Origin: a bacterium
GTDB lineage: Bacteria > UBP14 > UBA6098
Reading direction: 5' to 3'
Assembly: GCA_023145965.1 (NCBI GenBank)
Contig: JAGLDC010000005.1
Location: 1-48,546, forward strand
DNA length: 48,546 nucleotides
Each line of letters opens with the position of its first letter. Position 1 is the stretch's first letter. Positions 35,648 to 45,663 of this stretch are shown piece after piece. The position numbers and the translations under genes were made by a program. Below the pieces are notes generated by a model. That model searched no databases and was not told where the DNA came from. It was given only the letters and a program-made list of their open reading frames with translations.

Positions 35648-35690
35648 GGGAAATAGTAAGAAAAAAACCTTTCCGACCGGACATTAAAAA

Positions 35691-37097
35691 TTAAAGGTCG
35701 AAATAAAGCTCCATCTCACGAGGATTCGGATATTTAGCCACATCCTCGGCATTTTTAGAAGCAAATTCAATATGTCTATTTAAGATGGAATCCGAAAATA
35801 CACTATCTTGTGTAAGATATTTGCGGTCGCTTTTAAGTGCTTTTAAAGCCAAATCGAGGGTAGCAGGGATATCTTTAAGACTCTTTTTCTTGGATTCAGA
35901 CCACGTGTCAATATTGTCGTCGAAAGGACCGTAACCTAGAGCAGTGGGATCGAGTTTTTTCATAATACCATCGAGACCGGCAAGAAGCTGGGCAGCCACT
36001 GCTAAATAAGGATTGCATGTTGCATCCGGAGGACGAAACTCAAACCGTTTACAAGCTGGTTTGTCATCGTATTTCGGAATTCTTATAGCAGCACTTCTAT
36101 TCGCAAGACCATAAAACTTTTTGGCAGGCGCTTCGAAACCCGAAACAAGACGGCGATAGCTATTCGTTGTTGGATTTGTTAGCCCTACTATAGAAGAAGA
36201 ATGTTCCAGAACACCAGCTATATAAGCCTTTCCAATATCAGAGAAGTGTGAATATAACCCTTTCTCATCCCAAAAAAGGCTGCCGCCGTCTTTTGTCAAG
36301 TATTGATGAAAATGCATACCATTGCCGGGTTCGTTATAAAGAGGCCTCGGCATGAAAGTCGCAACCATGCCGCGGTCGAGTGCGGCCATACGAATTAAAT
36401 ATTTGAGCTTCATTACACTGTCAGCTGCTTTAACCGGTGGTGATGGCAACATCTCTATTTCCTGTTGACCAAATCGACCAACTTCATGATGGTGATAGCG
36501 TATGGGAATTCCTGCTTTTTCCGCTAAAAGAACGATTTCGCTACGAAGATCGAAATCCTTGTCCGAAGGAGACATCGAGTGATACCCTCCAGATGGCGGA
36601 TGTATATAGCTATTTTCGCGACTGTCAGCTTCGATATTCTCGAATTGAAAAAAACAAAAGGATTCTGTGGTCTTAAACGAAGCCTTATCAAAAAGATAAA
36701 ATTCGAGTTCAGGAAGCCATAAAGACTCAGCACCAAGTTTCTTTTTCAATAAAGATTCCGCACGAAAAAGAACACTTCGTGGGTCTTCGGGTATGCCTTC
36801 ACCTGTATCGGCTTCGACAACTGAACAAATAAAAACCAGTGTGCGAGCTTCAGTGAAAGGGTCTAAAAAGGCCGAGCCTATATCGGGCATAAGATTCATG
36901 TCGCCACAGTTTACTCCCCGAAAACCAGGAATACTAGAACTATCGAATGGTATCCCCTCCGAGAAAAAACAAGCGGCGCGCTCAGACGTAAGCGAAACAT
37001 GGTGCCAACGCCCTAATAAATCCACAAAACGAACATCGATAATAGAAATATTATCTTCCTCTATATAATTCAGGGCTTCTTCAACCGAATAAAACAT
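35691..37097 (-). CDS. glnA: glutamine synthetase type I
   Basis: 468 residues with aggag before the ATG. GSI features: VRFVDLLGRWHHVSLT, IPFDSSSIPGFRG, ELEFYLFD, HHHEVGRFGQQEIEM, NGMHFHQYL, the ATP-site KKFYGLANRSAAIRIP and KRFEFRPPDATCNPYLAVAAQLLAGLDGI. The loop where enterobacterial enzymes carry the adenylylated Tyr (NLYDLP) reads FDDNIDTWSE, so that control is probably absent. It makes glutamine from glutamate, ammonia and ATP. Monocistronic as far as seen; the gap upstream is AT-rich and may hold its promoter. Confidence 0.95.
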   Translation of the reverse strand: MFYSVEEALNYIEEDNISIIDVRFVDLLGRWHHVSLTSERAACFFSEGIPFDSSSIPGFRGVNCGDMNLMPDIGSAFLDPFTEARTLVFICSVVEADTGEGIPEDPRSVLFRAESLLKKKLGAESLWLPELEFYLFDKASFKTTESFCFFQFENIEADSRENSYIHPPSGGYHSMSPSDKDFDLRSEIVLLAEKAGIPIRYHHHEVGRFGQQEIEMLPSPPVKAADSVMKLKYLIRMAALDRGMVATFMPRPLYNEPGNGMHFHQYLTKDGGSLFWDEKGLYSHFSDIGKAYIAGVLEHSSSIVGLTNPTTNSYRRLVSGFEAPAKKFYGLANRSAAIRIPKYDDKPACKRFEFRPPDATCNPYLAVAAQLLAGLDGIMKKLDPTALGYGPFDDNIDTWSESKKKSLKDIPATLDLALKALKSDRKYLTQDSVFSDSILNRHIEFASKNAEDVAKYPNPREMELYFDL

Positions 37098-37526
37098 AAG
37101 TCTCCTAACGATTTAAAAGTCATTTTGAAAATTATAAGTATAATCTAAATTTATTACAATATAAAAAAAATAGCATATCATACAATAACTACCAAATAAC
37201 CGAAAAAACTAATAACCCAGTCAAAGTAATCTAATTTGTCAAATAAAATTCTACCTTACTAACTCAATCGAATTGCGGAAAAATAATGCCACAAAACGCT
37301 GGCGCGGGTGGAAGAGAAATGAATGGTGGGGATTTTTGCATAAATAATATAAGCGATAATGCACAACCCTCAGAATAGCAAAAGTCGTGACAGCGAAAGA
37401 CGGGGGGAATAAAACAAATAAAGCTATAATCGATAAAAATCAAAATGCTAATCAATCAGCTTAGATATTTTCCTTTACCTAACTAACCCTCAAGATGCCT
37501 ATCTCAGAAATCGAGAAAATAATAAC
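37098..37526. other. intergenic region between glnA and trmB-like gene
   Basis: No gene is seen. The right end nearest glnA is AT-rich (promoter-like). 37297-37395 holds a structured element like the 116-bp repeats, described separately. Confidence 0.4.
37297..37395 (+). repeat. diverged relative of the 116-bp structured repeat (copy C)
   Basis: Starts cgctggcgcg and ends cgtgacagcg, against ggctggcgcg...cgtgacagcc in copies A and B. The changed first and last base pairs are compensatory (c-g for g-c), so the closing stem is kept. The interior is unlike A and B and AT-rich. Confidence 0.45.
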
Positions 37527-37556
37527 AAAAAAAGCCCGGAATAAACCGGGCTTTTC
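37527..37556 (-). terminator. terminator of the TrmB-like gene
   Basis: aaagcccgg/ccgggcttt stem; read on the minus strand it is followed by a T-run (tttttttgtt). It lies 21 nt past the gene's stop. Confidence 0.88.
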
Positions 37557-37576
37557 CAGATAGATTTCTTTTTAGA

Positions 37577-38389
37577 TTATTTAAGGTCAGCCTCGCTAAT
37601 AATGCGACCTTTCTCCCATAATAAATTATAAGTCATATCGAAATATTCGATCAAGTCTTTATTCCGAACGAGAATTACAATAAAATCCTCTGGAGCAAGA
37701 TTGAGGTTCAAAACGATAATACTGGCGAAACGATCATAAATCGTCATTTTCATGGGAACCTGTGGCACAACCCTCAGCTTAGCAATACCTTTAGAAATCT
37801 GCTTCCGAAGATAAGCCTTAAAACCTTCATCATTAAGCATCTCCTCGGCCGCAAGCATATTGGTAGGGAAAGTCTTTTTTTCGGTTAATTTATCAAGTGC
37901 ACCAGGCTTTTCCATCATAAGATCGACAATAGAAGGTAAACACGTCATTACCTTAAATGTGTTTCTAGTTTGTGAATAATATCTTGTCATCCACTCAGTT
38001 ACATGGCGATATCCCTTCAAAATCATAAACTCAACATCTGCCTCTGAAGGAAAATCTATATTTTTATAAAGCGATTGCGCCCTGGCTTTGATAATCGACA
38101 TTCCCTCTTCGACATGCTTCTTATCCTCCTCTAAAACTTGAAGCCTTTTTACACTGAGATTCAGAAAAGATTCTTCCGGAGGAAGAACCCTAAACCTCGA
38201 GGGTTTTCCCGAAACCTCAGCTACCAAACCTTTATTAAGCAATATCTTCATAAGAGTATAGGCATGTGGTCTGCTTATATCGATTTTCTTTAGCGCTTCG
38301 GAAATCGTTGCTTCGCCCATATCTAGAAGTCTTAGATATAGGTCAACCTCTCCATCGCTAAAACCAAGTGTTTTCATTGTTGCTCTCAT
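37577..38389 (-). CDS. TrmB-like transcriptional regulator
   Basis: 270 residues. An N-terminal winged helix of the TrmB type (LGFSDGEVDLYLRLLDMGEATISEALKKIDISRPHAYTLMKILLNKGLV, residues about 8-56), a helical linker, then an effector-like domain with no named ligand site (VEFMILKGYRHVTEWMTRYY; MTIYDRFASIIVLNL). TrmB proteins regulate sugar uptake and metabolism in archaea and some bacteria. It may control the divergent or neighbouring genes; target unknown. Confidence 0.8.
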   Translation of the reverse strand: MRATMKTLGFSDGEVDLYLRLLDMGEATISEALKKIDISRPHAYTLMKILLNKGLVAEVSGKPSRFRVLPPEESFLNLSVKRLQVLEEDKKHVEEGMSIIKARAQSLYKNIDFPSEADVEFMILKGYRHVTEWMTRYYSQTRNTFKVMTCLPSIVDLMMEKPGALDKLTEKKTFPTNMLAAEEMLNDEGFKAYLRKQISKGIAKLRVVPQVPMKMTIYDRFASIIVLNLNLAPEDFIVILVRNKDLIEYFDMTYNLLWEKGRIISEADLK

Positions 38390-38479
38390 AATAACCTCTT
38401 CTTGTATTATATATTTACATATTACAATGTTTTATGTCTTATTCTACATATAAGCAATTTAAACAAATATAATTTAAAA

Positions 38480-39298
38480 TCAAGTTTTCATTACTTTTTG
38501 TAGAGTCCTGTGGAGCTTCTCGAAATTGAAGGGTTTGCTGATATATTCGTCCATCCCAGCGGCAAGAAACCGTTCTTTATCTCCGGGCAAAGCGTGCGCA
38601 GTAAGTGCTACAATCGGTATATGCCCACCGCTCGAATTCTCATTCTCGCGAATCCTTCTTGTGATTTCTACACCATTGAGATCGGGGATACCAATATCCA
38701 TAAGTATAGCATCGTAATCGCCATATTCCCAGAGGACAAGAGCGTTTTTTCCGCTATTTGCGAACTCGACTGCCCAACCAGCTTCGCATAACATCGATTT
38801 CACAACTCGTTGGTTAACATAGTGATCCTCAACAAGTAAGATGCGCTTAAAAGACTCATCATCAACCCCGCAACTCTCGCGGCGACCATAGCCCTCGACA
38901 CCAAGTATATCCAGAGATGAGTCGAGTAATTCTGGTGGCGAAACCGGTTTTGAAAGACAAAAAGTTATCCCGCTATTGAGAATCTTCTCTCTCTCTTCGT
39001 AGCTTTCACTATCGGTGATAAGAACAGATACCCTAATAAAATCCTCGTGCATTTTCTTAAGAGATTCGGCAACCTCCAGAGGTTTCGAATCACTATCCGT
39101 TGTATCCCAAACAACTATATCGACTGGATTACCACTTTTTTTTGAGTTTTTTAGGAATTTAAGAGCCTTTTTTTCGTCGGGTTCGACTATTAATTCGAAG
39201 CCCCATATCTCGTAACTCTCAGCTATATTTTTATTCTCTTCACTGTCGCGAGCAACAAGGAGGACTTTTTTTCCTTCTAAACTATATCTATAAGCCAT
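38480..39298 (-). CDS. double receiver-domain response regulator protein
   Basis: 272 residues. REC1 (about 9-130) keeps Asp in DIVVWDTTD and Lys in LSKPVSPPELL, but its acidic pocket (ARDSEE) is atypical. REC2 (about 150-268) is canonical: ILLVEDHYVNQRVV, DAILMDIGIPDLNG, IVALTAHALPGDKERF, YISKPFNFEKL. There is no output domain. It starts 12 nt after the histidine kinase stop, so it is effectively the detached receiver part of a hybrid kinase. Confidence 0.9.
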   Translation of the reverse strand: MAYRYSLEGKKVLLVARDSEENKNIAESYEIWGFELIVEPDEKKALKFLKNSKKSGNPVDIVVWDTTDSDSKPLEVAESLKKMHEDFIRVSVLITDSESYEEREKILNSGITFCLSKPVSPPELLDSSLDILGVEGYGRRESCGVDDESFKRILLVEDHYVNQRVVKSMLCEAGWAVEFANSGKNALVLWEYGDYDAILMDIGIPDLNGVEITRRIRENENSSGGHIPIVALTAHALPGDKERFLAAGMDEYISKPFNFEKLHRTLQKVMKT

Positions 39299-39310
39299 AT
39301 CGTAATTCCT

Positions 39311-41689
39311 TTATGATAAATCGAACACGATAGTGAAATGAAAATCGCTGCCAATACCAACTTCGCTTTCTACCTCTATATCTCCTCCCATCAATATAAT
39401 GATACTTTTAGCTATCGCAATGCCCAAACCCGTGCCTTTTTTATATTTAGTGGAACTATCCGCTTGTTGATAACTTTCGAAAATCATTTTCATTTTTTCT
39501 TTTGGAATACCAATACCAGTATCGATTATATCGAACTTGATTGTTTCTTTTTTCTTATCACTGTTTTTTATCTCTCTAATTACAACTCGAACCGAGCCTT
39601 CATCAGTAAACTTAATTGCATTGGAAACGAGGTTCAAGAGGACCTGCTCCAACCTAAATGCATCGCCAATAAGCAAATCTGTGACATCGGAAGAAATCTC
39701 GATCGAAAAATCAAGAACCTTCTTTTTCGCGAGAACAACCATTTTATTTCTGAGAGATAAAACAGTTTCGCGAAGAGAGAATTCCTCCTCAGCTAGCCTC
39801 ATCTCGCCTGCCTCGATCTTCGAGAGATCGAGTATATTATTTACTATTTTGAGCAAGTCCTTACCCGATTTGTAAGCCAGGCGAATATTCTCTCGTTGTT
39901 CAGCGTTTAACTGCGAACGAAGTGTAATCTCTGTCATCCCGAGCAGCCCATTAAGAGGGGTGCGGATTTCGTGACTCATATTAGCCAAAAACTGAGTCTT
40001 GGCCTTATTAGCTTTTTCGGCGATACGTTTTGCCTCAACCATTTCCTTCTCGGCACGGATACGACTGAGAGCAACCGAGGCCTGATTGATGAAGGACTCG
40101 ATAATGTCTGCATTATCTATATCGGTTTGTTCTGTAGTGATAATATTAGCGCTTCCAAAAAGTTGCCTATCCCATGAGAAACCGATGGTGTAAATATTAC
40201 CTAAATTAAGCTCCTCTTTTATCTCCTCAGATACGGTTTTGGGTATTTGCCCAAAACTCAGGGCGTTTAGGTCCCCCATAGATTGAAGACAAACTAAACG
40301 ACTCGAAAGCAGTTGCGCAATAGCATTATCATCGTTAAGCTTGAATCCTATTCCTATCATATCTTTCCCGAGCTTTCGGCGAAGAAGCTCGCGTATATCC
40401 TCGATATTTGCATATGCCTCGATCACAAACTCCATGGTCTCTGTATTTTTTGAATTTACGAGGATTTTAGATGAAGGATATAATTTTCTGAGACCCTTAG
40501 CAAGGAACTCGAATAGCTTTTTTTGGGAGGATATCCCGAGAAAAGCAATACTCGAGTCTGAAAGGAATTTCATTTCCTCGAGCCTCTTTTTAGCCTGAGC
40601 GTTTGCGATCTTTTCTTGGGTTATTTCTCTCCCAAGATAAAGAGCGCTATAATTCCCCCCTTTTTTGTTCCTTAAATAGCGCGAAATCCATACTATGGTT
40701 TTTAATTCGCCATTTCGAGCTTTAATAACCGTTTCGATCTCAACTTCTTCATTATTTCTAAAAGCGCTTAAAACCTTTTCTTTTAAGCTTTCCGAGGTCC
40801 TTTTATCGTAAAGTTTTTCCCATATTATATCGTTTCCAACAACCTCGTCGCGAGTATAGCCACTAATTTCCTCTGCAGCCTTGTTCCAAAGAAGAACGCG
40901 CCCCTCAGAATCTATAACATCCATCCATATTTTTGCATTATCTACAACACTTTCGTGGAATTGAGCAAGATTTTGGATTTCTTCCTTGGACCGGCGGTGT
41001 TCGTCAATTTCCTTGATAAGAGATATTTTGGTATCTCGAAGTTCTTTTGTCCTTTTGGCAACAATCTCCTCGAGGCGATTTTTATAATGAAAAATCTCAT
41101 CCTGAAAATCGACCTTTTCTGTAATGTTTCTTATGAGAACAGCAGCTCCTCCATTATCTTGTAAAGATGTTGATATAACTTCTGCGGGGAAAGTCAAACC
41201 ATCTTTGCTTTTAGCTTTCGAAAGACCTATCAAAAAACCCTCATTTTTAAGGGATTCTATTGGGTCGGGAAGCGCATCGGTGTTTTTAGTTATAGATGAG
41301 ATAAGATCAGTTTGTTCAAGGCCTATAAGCTCGTCTTGTGAATAACCGAACATCCTTTCAGCAGCCCGATTAGATAGGATTATTTCACCTAATCCATTCG
41401 TTACAATAAGAGTATCTGGGCTAATGCCATCGATTATCTTTGAAAGCTCCTGTTCTCTTTTGTTGGAAGTCCACCATTTTCTATATGCGAATAAGATTGC
41501 AAGTAATTGGATTAAAAAAACTATATTGACAAGCGTATGCGTTAAAGGAATAGACACATAGGATAATAGAAATTGATAGATCTCGTTTACTAGATCTATA
41601 CTTATGCTAAATATTACTAAAGCAATGGCAAGAATCGCCATTAAAGTGATCTTTATGCTATTATGTTTTTGGTTTTTAATGAATTTCAT
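39311..41689 (-). CDS. membrane PAS/GAF sensor histidine kinase
   Basis: 792 residues from ATG 41689 (a TTG 9 nt upstream is less likely). Two N-terminal TM helices (about 12-33, 42-62), PAS1 (about 85-195, ILSNRAAERMFGYSQDELIG), coiled coil, PAS2 (about 245-365, VDNAKIWMDVIDSEGRVLLWNKAAEEISGY), a GAF-like region (about 385-545), HisKA with phospho-acceptor His in FLANMSHEIRTPLNG, and HATPase (LVSNAIKFTDEG, DTGIGIPKEKM, KGTGLGIAIAKSIIILMGG). Receivers are encoded separately next door. Signal unknown. Confidence 0.93.
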   Translation of the reverse strand: MKFIKNQKHNSIKITLMAILAIALVIFSISIDLVNEIYQFLLSYVSIPLTHTLVNIVFLIQLLAILFAYRKWWTSNKREQELSKIIDGISPDTLIVTNGLGEIILSNRAAERMFGYSQDELIGLEQTDLISSITKNTDALPDPIESLKNEGFLIGLSKAKSKDGLTFPAEVISTSLQDNGGAAVLIRNITEKVDFQDEIFHYKNRLEEIVAKRTKELRDTKISLIKEIDEHRRSKEEIQNLAQFHESVVDNAKIWMDVIDSEGRVLLWNKAAEEISGYTRDEVVGNDIIWEKLYDKRTSESLKEKVLSAFRNNEEVEIETVIKARNGELKTIVWISRYLRNKKGGNYSALYLGREITQEKIANAQAKKRLEEMKFLSDSSIAFLGISSQKKLFEFLAKGLRKLYPSSKILVNSKNTETMEFVIEAYANIEDIRELLRRKLGKDMIGIGFKLNDDNAIAQLLSSRLVCLQSMGDLNALSFGQIPKTVSEEIKEELNLGNIYTIGFSWDRQLFGSANIITTEQTDIDNADIIESFINQASVALSRIRAEKEMVEAKRIAEKANKAKTQFLANMSHEIRTPLNGLLGMTEITLRSQLNAEQRENIRLAYKSGKDLLKIVNNILDLSKIEAGEMRLAEEEFSLRETVLSLRNKMVVLAKKKVLDFSIEISSDVTDLLIGDAFRLEQVLLNLVSNAIKFTDEGSVRVVIREIKNSDKKKETIKFDIIDTGIGIPKEKMKMIFESYQQADSSTKYKKGTGLGIAIAKSIIILMGGDIEVESEVGIGSDFHFTIVFDLS

Positions 41690-41905
41690 TTCTAACAAAC
41701 AAATATTGAATTATTGCAAATCGCCTTATTAATAATTCACGAGATATATATTATTGATTATTTTAATTATTATTGACAAATGAGCAACAATTTTATGTAA
41801 TTTCTAGATATATACGGACTTGAAAGAGAAAATCAATATTTCCGCAACTATCCTCTAAAAAGCCCCTAAATCTTTCAATCCGGGAAAGGATCGGAGGGAA
41901 ACGAA
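41690..41905. other. AT-rich intergenic region
   Basis: No gene is seen; likely holds the kinase promoter (minus strand). Low complexity with several att/aat runs. Confidence 0.35.
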
Positions 41906-41937
41906 AAAGCCCGGCGGTGAGACCGGACTTTTTTTTC
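41906..41937. terminator. bidirectional-looking terminator downstream of the 902-residue T9SS protein
   Basis: aaaaagcccgg ... ccggactttttttt: a stem with T-runs on either strand. It lies 30-60 nt past the minus-strand stop at 41967. Confidence 0.85.
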
Positions 41938-41966
41938 CATAAACAATGTATAATGAAGAATGGGTT

Positions 41967-44675
41967 CTATTTAATCAAGCTAACCTGTTTTGTAATCTCG
42001 CGACCTGCGCCGTTGAAGCGTATGAAGTATGTTCCGCTTGCAACATCACGACCGAGATCATCAATGCCTGTCCATGTATAACGGTGGATACCTGGGTCGA
42101 GGATGCCATCATGAATCGTGTTAATTTTCCGACCGAGTAAATCGAACACCTCGACGCGAACCACACCACCATCGCCCTCCGCAAGGCCAAACTCGATACG
42201 AGTGCTGGCATTGAACGGATTCGGCATCGGGGACTCGATATAGAACTGCTTAGGAACAGCCGCAACCTCGCCAACTTCCTTTGCAACCCAGGCAAGAGGA
42301 GCATTGGCGATGATCTCTATATTATAGATATTGCCATCACCAATGAAGCTATAATCCTTCTGCTCCAGCATATCGATATATTCATCATGGGCGGGGTCTT
42401 TCAGGTGAAGACGCATTCCTTCGGGAATGTCATCGACATCCCAGCTAACATTAACTTTTTGGCCCTTCACAGCGCGTCCATCAATGACAGCTGGCCAGCT
42501 CATTACAGATGTGCGCTCGCCTTTGAACATCGAGGAAACCTCTTGGCTCTCATCATCGAGCATGAAAACTCGAAGATGCGGCGCGGGATAGGTATAATCA
42601 GGCATTTCATAAGTTGAATAAACCGGATTAGCAGCCATTTCACTGTATTCTCTATATCCAATGAAGTTGGCAAAATCGCGCTGGCCATAAATCTCGCATT
42701 CTGCACCGAGCCTAACTTTCCATTGCGAGACAATCTCGTAGATCGGCGCTGGGCGCTCACGCCTACGAGCAATTAGGCTATGCGGACGCATTCTGATATA
42801 TACAGTATCGTCGATAATGGCTGGTGCATCTCCTGTCTTAACCCAAACTCCCTCAGCCTCGAAAATCGCATCTTCATCTCCAATCGAGGCATTCATTGGA
42901 ACATAGCCCCCATCACGATATACCTGTGCGGTAGCATCTATCCATCCCGAGGTCGCAGCTTCATCAACCACTTTTTTAACTGTGGTATCCGAAGCAAGAT
43001 AAACCTGTGCTTCGGCCCATTGGACATCTATTGTATCGCTTAAATCAGGGTCGAAGAATGGATTAGCAATCATGTTATACATAGAGTAAGAAGAGCCATT
43101 GAAAACGCCAAGAGGAATATCATAAGGTTCGGTAGTATCAACAAGCGTTCCAAAAACATCGATAGGAAGTGAATCACAGTGATCCTGAATGAACCAGTAA
43201 CCGCGACCCGGCCAGAAAGGTTCGACGCTACCCTCGATGGGAACACCGGGTCCACGGTAGCGACGGTAAGCGCCAGTTTCAGGATAATATTTGCTGACGC
43301 TCCACCAATTTCCATAGACGCCAAATACTGAGTCCTCGATGCTTATAGCATCGCAAAGCACGCAATTCGAGTCGAGATCGTCATATACAACAACTTCTTG
43401 GTCTCCTCTGCCATCGCTTCTACCCATTGCGGGCGGCCATCCCGCTGGCACAGAACCACCCTCTCGCTCGACATGCTCACGATAAGCTACAGTGTCTTCA
43501 ACAGGATAAAGCGGAACACCCATAAGGCTATAGCCACGCCACATCAGCATATTCGCCGCCATCATTGCCACAATTCTTTCGCCATAAACGATGGTTTTTG
43601 TTAAAGGCTTATCCAGCGGCTCCCACTCGCGGAGGTTTACAGTAAACCATCCACCGGTGGTTATTTCAGGGAAGGCTAAATGGCAAGCAGCATCGGCCCA
43701 GCTTGGGGTGGTCACCCAGTCATTGTCGTCAGTATAGCCAGTGGTTGGTGTTCCGGCAACATTACATTCATTCCAGGTAACACCATCAACCGTGCCGGGT
43801 GTTCCTGTAAGCGGGTTATAAACTATGTCGACAACACATTTAAATTGCTGATAGTAATCGCAAGTAACTGTAGCTCCCGCTTGTGCCGCAGAAATCGGTC
43901 CGGTGTGGTCTGTATCTATTGTAAGCCAACGAATTACGTCAGAAGCAGGAACATAGCTTTCATTGTAATCGTCAAATGTCCAATCCTGATCATAGTCAGC
44001 CCAAGTTGTAACAGAGGTGCCATCGTAAATTGGAGTGGTTTCGGCGGATGACCCCTGATTGGAATAAGAAACCTTCACATAATCGGAGGCATCAAGTGTC
44101 TTCATTTGTGTATAAGTAACAGGATCCCAATCGACGTAATCTTCATCATTTTTTGTATTGGCTGCAAAAATAACCTTGTATTGAGTCTTGTAAACGGCTG
44201 AAACGCTGTGGCTTTGATAGAATGGGAACCATGTATCGTTCGCCGCTGCGTCGTTAAACGAAGCGCCGGTAGTTGAACTCCAATGGTCGAAGTAAAACAG
44301 TGTATCGACCACGACAACCTGAGCCTCGGCGTGTATCTCCAATTTTCCTGTAGGTTCATACCAACCTTGTTGGGGCGTCAGCTCGGCATCGAAGGTCGGT
44401 GTGTATCCAAGATCGGCCATGGAATAGTCTATCTGCAGATTGAATGGCCGATGGATGTAGCCCTGCTGGTCGACATAAGTCCCATCTTCGGTGATATCGG
44501 CCGCAGTTTGCGCGATAGCGCCCTCGCTCATTATATAGGTCGAGCCGGCATCACTTTTGCCCGGAACGCCCGGCGCAAAAGTATTTCGCTCCATCTTATA
44601 TTGGCCTAACACCACACCTGTAAGACAAAGCATTAAAATGGCGGAAATTAATAAAACACTATTTTTCTTTACCAT
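41967..44675 (-). CDS. large secreted protein with T9SS sorting domain
   Basis: 902 residues from the ATG at 44675, chosen because aaggagg precedes it and a signal peptide follows (KKNSVLLISAILMLCLTGVVLGQ). The body is beta-rich and aromatic with no named domain. Segments such as PFWPGRGYWFIQDHCDSLP, VFNGSSYSMYNMIANPFFDPD and MRPHSLIARRRERPAPIYEI recall surface proteins of uncultured FCB bacteria. It ends in a typical tail: MPNPFNASTRIEFGL, VRVEVFDLLGRKI, ASGTYFIRFNG, KQVSLIK. Exported by T9SS; function unknown. A long upstream gap suggests its own promoter. Confidence 0.88.
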   Translation of the reverse strand: MVKKNSVLLISAILMLCLTGVVLGQYKMERNTFAPGVPGKSDAGSTYIMSEGAIAQTAADITEDGTYVDQQGYIHRPFNLQIDYSMADLGYTPTFDAELTPQQGWYEPTGKLEIHAEAQVVVVDTLFYFDHWSSTTGASFNDAAANDTWFPFYQSHSVSAVYKTQYKVIFAANTKNDEDYVDWDPVTYTQMKTLDASDYVKVSYSNQGSSAETTPIYDGTSVTTWADYDQDWTFDDYNESYVPASDVIRWLTIDTDHTGPISAAQAGATVTCDYYQQFKCVVDIVYNPLTGTPGTVDGVTWNECNVAGTPTTGYTDDNDWVTTPSWADAACHLAFPEITTGGWFTVNLREWEPLDKPLTKTIVYGERIVAMMAANMLMWRGYSLMGVPLYPVEDTVAYREHVEREGGSVPAGWPPAMGRSDGRGDQEVVVYDDLDSNCVLCDAISIEDSVFGVYGNWWSVSKYYPETGAYRRYRGPGVPIEGSVEPFWPGRGYWFIQDHCDSLPIDVFGTLVDTTEPYDIPLGVFNGSSYSMYNMIANPFFDPDLSDTIDVQWAEAQVYLASDTTVKKVVDEAATSGWIDATAQVYRDGGYVPMNASIGDEDAIFEAEGVWVKTGDAPAIIDDTVYIRMRPHSLIARRRERPAPIYEIVSQWKVRLGAECEIYGQRDFANFIGYREYSEMAANPVYSTYEMPDYTYPAPHLRVFMLDDESQEVSSMFKGERTSVMSWPAVIDGRAVKGQKVNVSWDVDDIPEGMRLHLKDPAHDEYIDMLEQKDYSFIGDGNIYNIEIIANAPLAWVAKEVGEVAAVPKQFYIESPMPNPFNASTRIEFGLAEGDGGVVRVEVFDLLGRKINTIHDGILDPGIHRYTWTGIDDLGRDVASGTYFIRFNGAGREITKQVSLIK

Positions 44676-45172
44676 AACGCCCTCCTTAAACGGGCCTTGT
44701 TCCTCAATTAAAATACAACCCAACCCAACTCTCGTTAAAAACTAATGCACAGACCATACCAAAACGCTAACCATATGAATATCAATACATTAAATTCAAA
44801 AGTAAAATTCTCTTTGGGCATTATCCCCGATTATCAACATCCGCTAAGGGGAATATTCCCCAGTTATCATTTTTAACTATATTATTACGCTATCCTCTAA
44901 TTATATGCCTTCATCCTAAATATTTCAATGGTTTAATGTAGATTTCAAAACAACAAAAAAACTCTGTCAAAGCTCACTTTAAATCTCTGCCATGAAGTGA
45001 ACAATTTACAAAGGCGCCGGAATACCAGCGCCTTTGTTACAAGCATTATATGAAGGCTATTCGAGAGACGGAACATCGATCTCATTGATTGAATGCTTTT
45101 ATCACACAATCGACTGCGTTATTTCATTGATTTTAAAGAACTTACGGCGATTTGGGTAATTTAACCCATTTC
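44676..45172. other. intergenic region with hairpin at 45010-45035
   Basis: No gene is seen. AT-rich upstream region of the T9SS protein, then aaaggcgc...gcgccttt (45010-45035), a stem without T-run. Confidence 0.45.
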
Positions 45173-45373
45173 GTAGGGGAGCACCCCTGTGTGCTCCCGC
45201 TCGTCACGCCAACGCCATTCGGTTTTACCGCGCCGGGAGGGCACGGGGACCCGCCCGTCGGAATTTCGGTAGGACGGACATTCTTGTCTGTCCCCGAACA
45301 GGCAGGAATGCCTGTTCTACCGACAATCATTGTTTTCAAATCCGTCGCGGGCGGGTTTCAAACCTGCCCCTAC
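45173..45373. repeat. cluster of GTAG-type REP palindromes
   Basis: Hairpins next to GTAG (or CTAC on the other strand): GTAG at 45173 with GGGAGCAC/GCTCCC, 45269-45320 with a facing pair (GTAGGACGGACA ... TGCCTGTTCTAC, a REPIN), and one ending CTAC at 45373. Positions 45234-45343 recur identically at 45952-46061. Confidence 0.85.
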
Positions 45374-45441
45374 GGGGAAATATCGTTGTCTTCTTTTTCA
45401 ATCTGCATTCTCTTCCTATCGCTCCACCCATCACATTTCTT

Positions 45442-45663
45442 TTATAACGCGTTGAACTCTTCGACACTAAGTTCGGCTTGTTTCAATAACCTACCGAGAA
45501 TGCCGACACCAAGTTCCTTGTGCTGAGGAACGGATAATGTGTATCGGTATCCTTGTTTAACAAGCATAATATGAGAACCAACCTGTCGATCTATTGTCCA
45601 TCCCGCTCGTTCGAGTTTTTTTACCGTAGCAGCGCCAGAGCATAATTTAAGGCGACGGCTCAC
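45442..45663 (-). CDS. hicA: HicA-type mRNA interferase toxin
   Basis: 73 residues of the HicA/YcfA family: VKKLERAGWTIDRQVGSHIMLVKQGYRYTLSVPQHKELGVGILGRLLKQAEL, with the active-site His in GSH and the SVPQHKEL strand. HicA is a double-stranded-RNA-binding-fold ribonuclease that blocks translation. The start overlaps the hicB stop by 4 bp, so antitoxin is made first. Confidence 0.93.
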   Translation of the reverse strand: MSRRLKLCSGAATVKKLERAGWTIDRQVGSHIMLVKQGYRYTLSVPQHKELGVGILGRLLKQAELSVEEFNAL

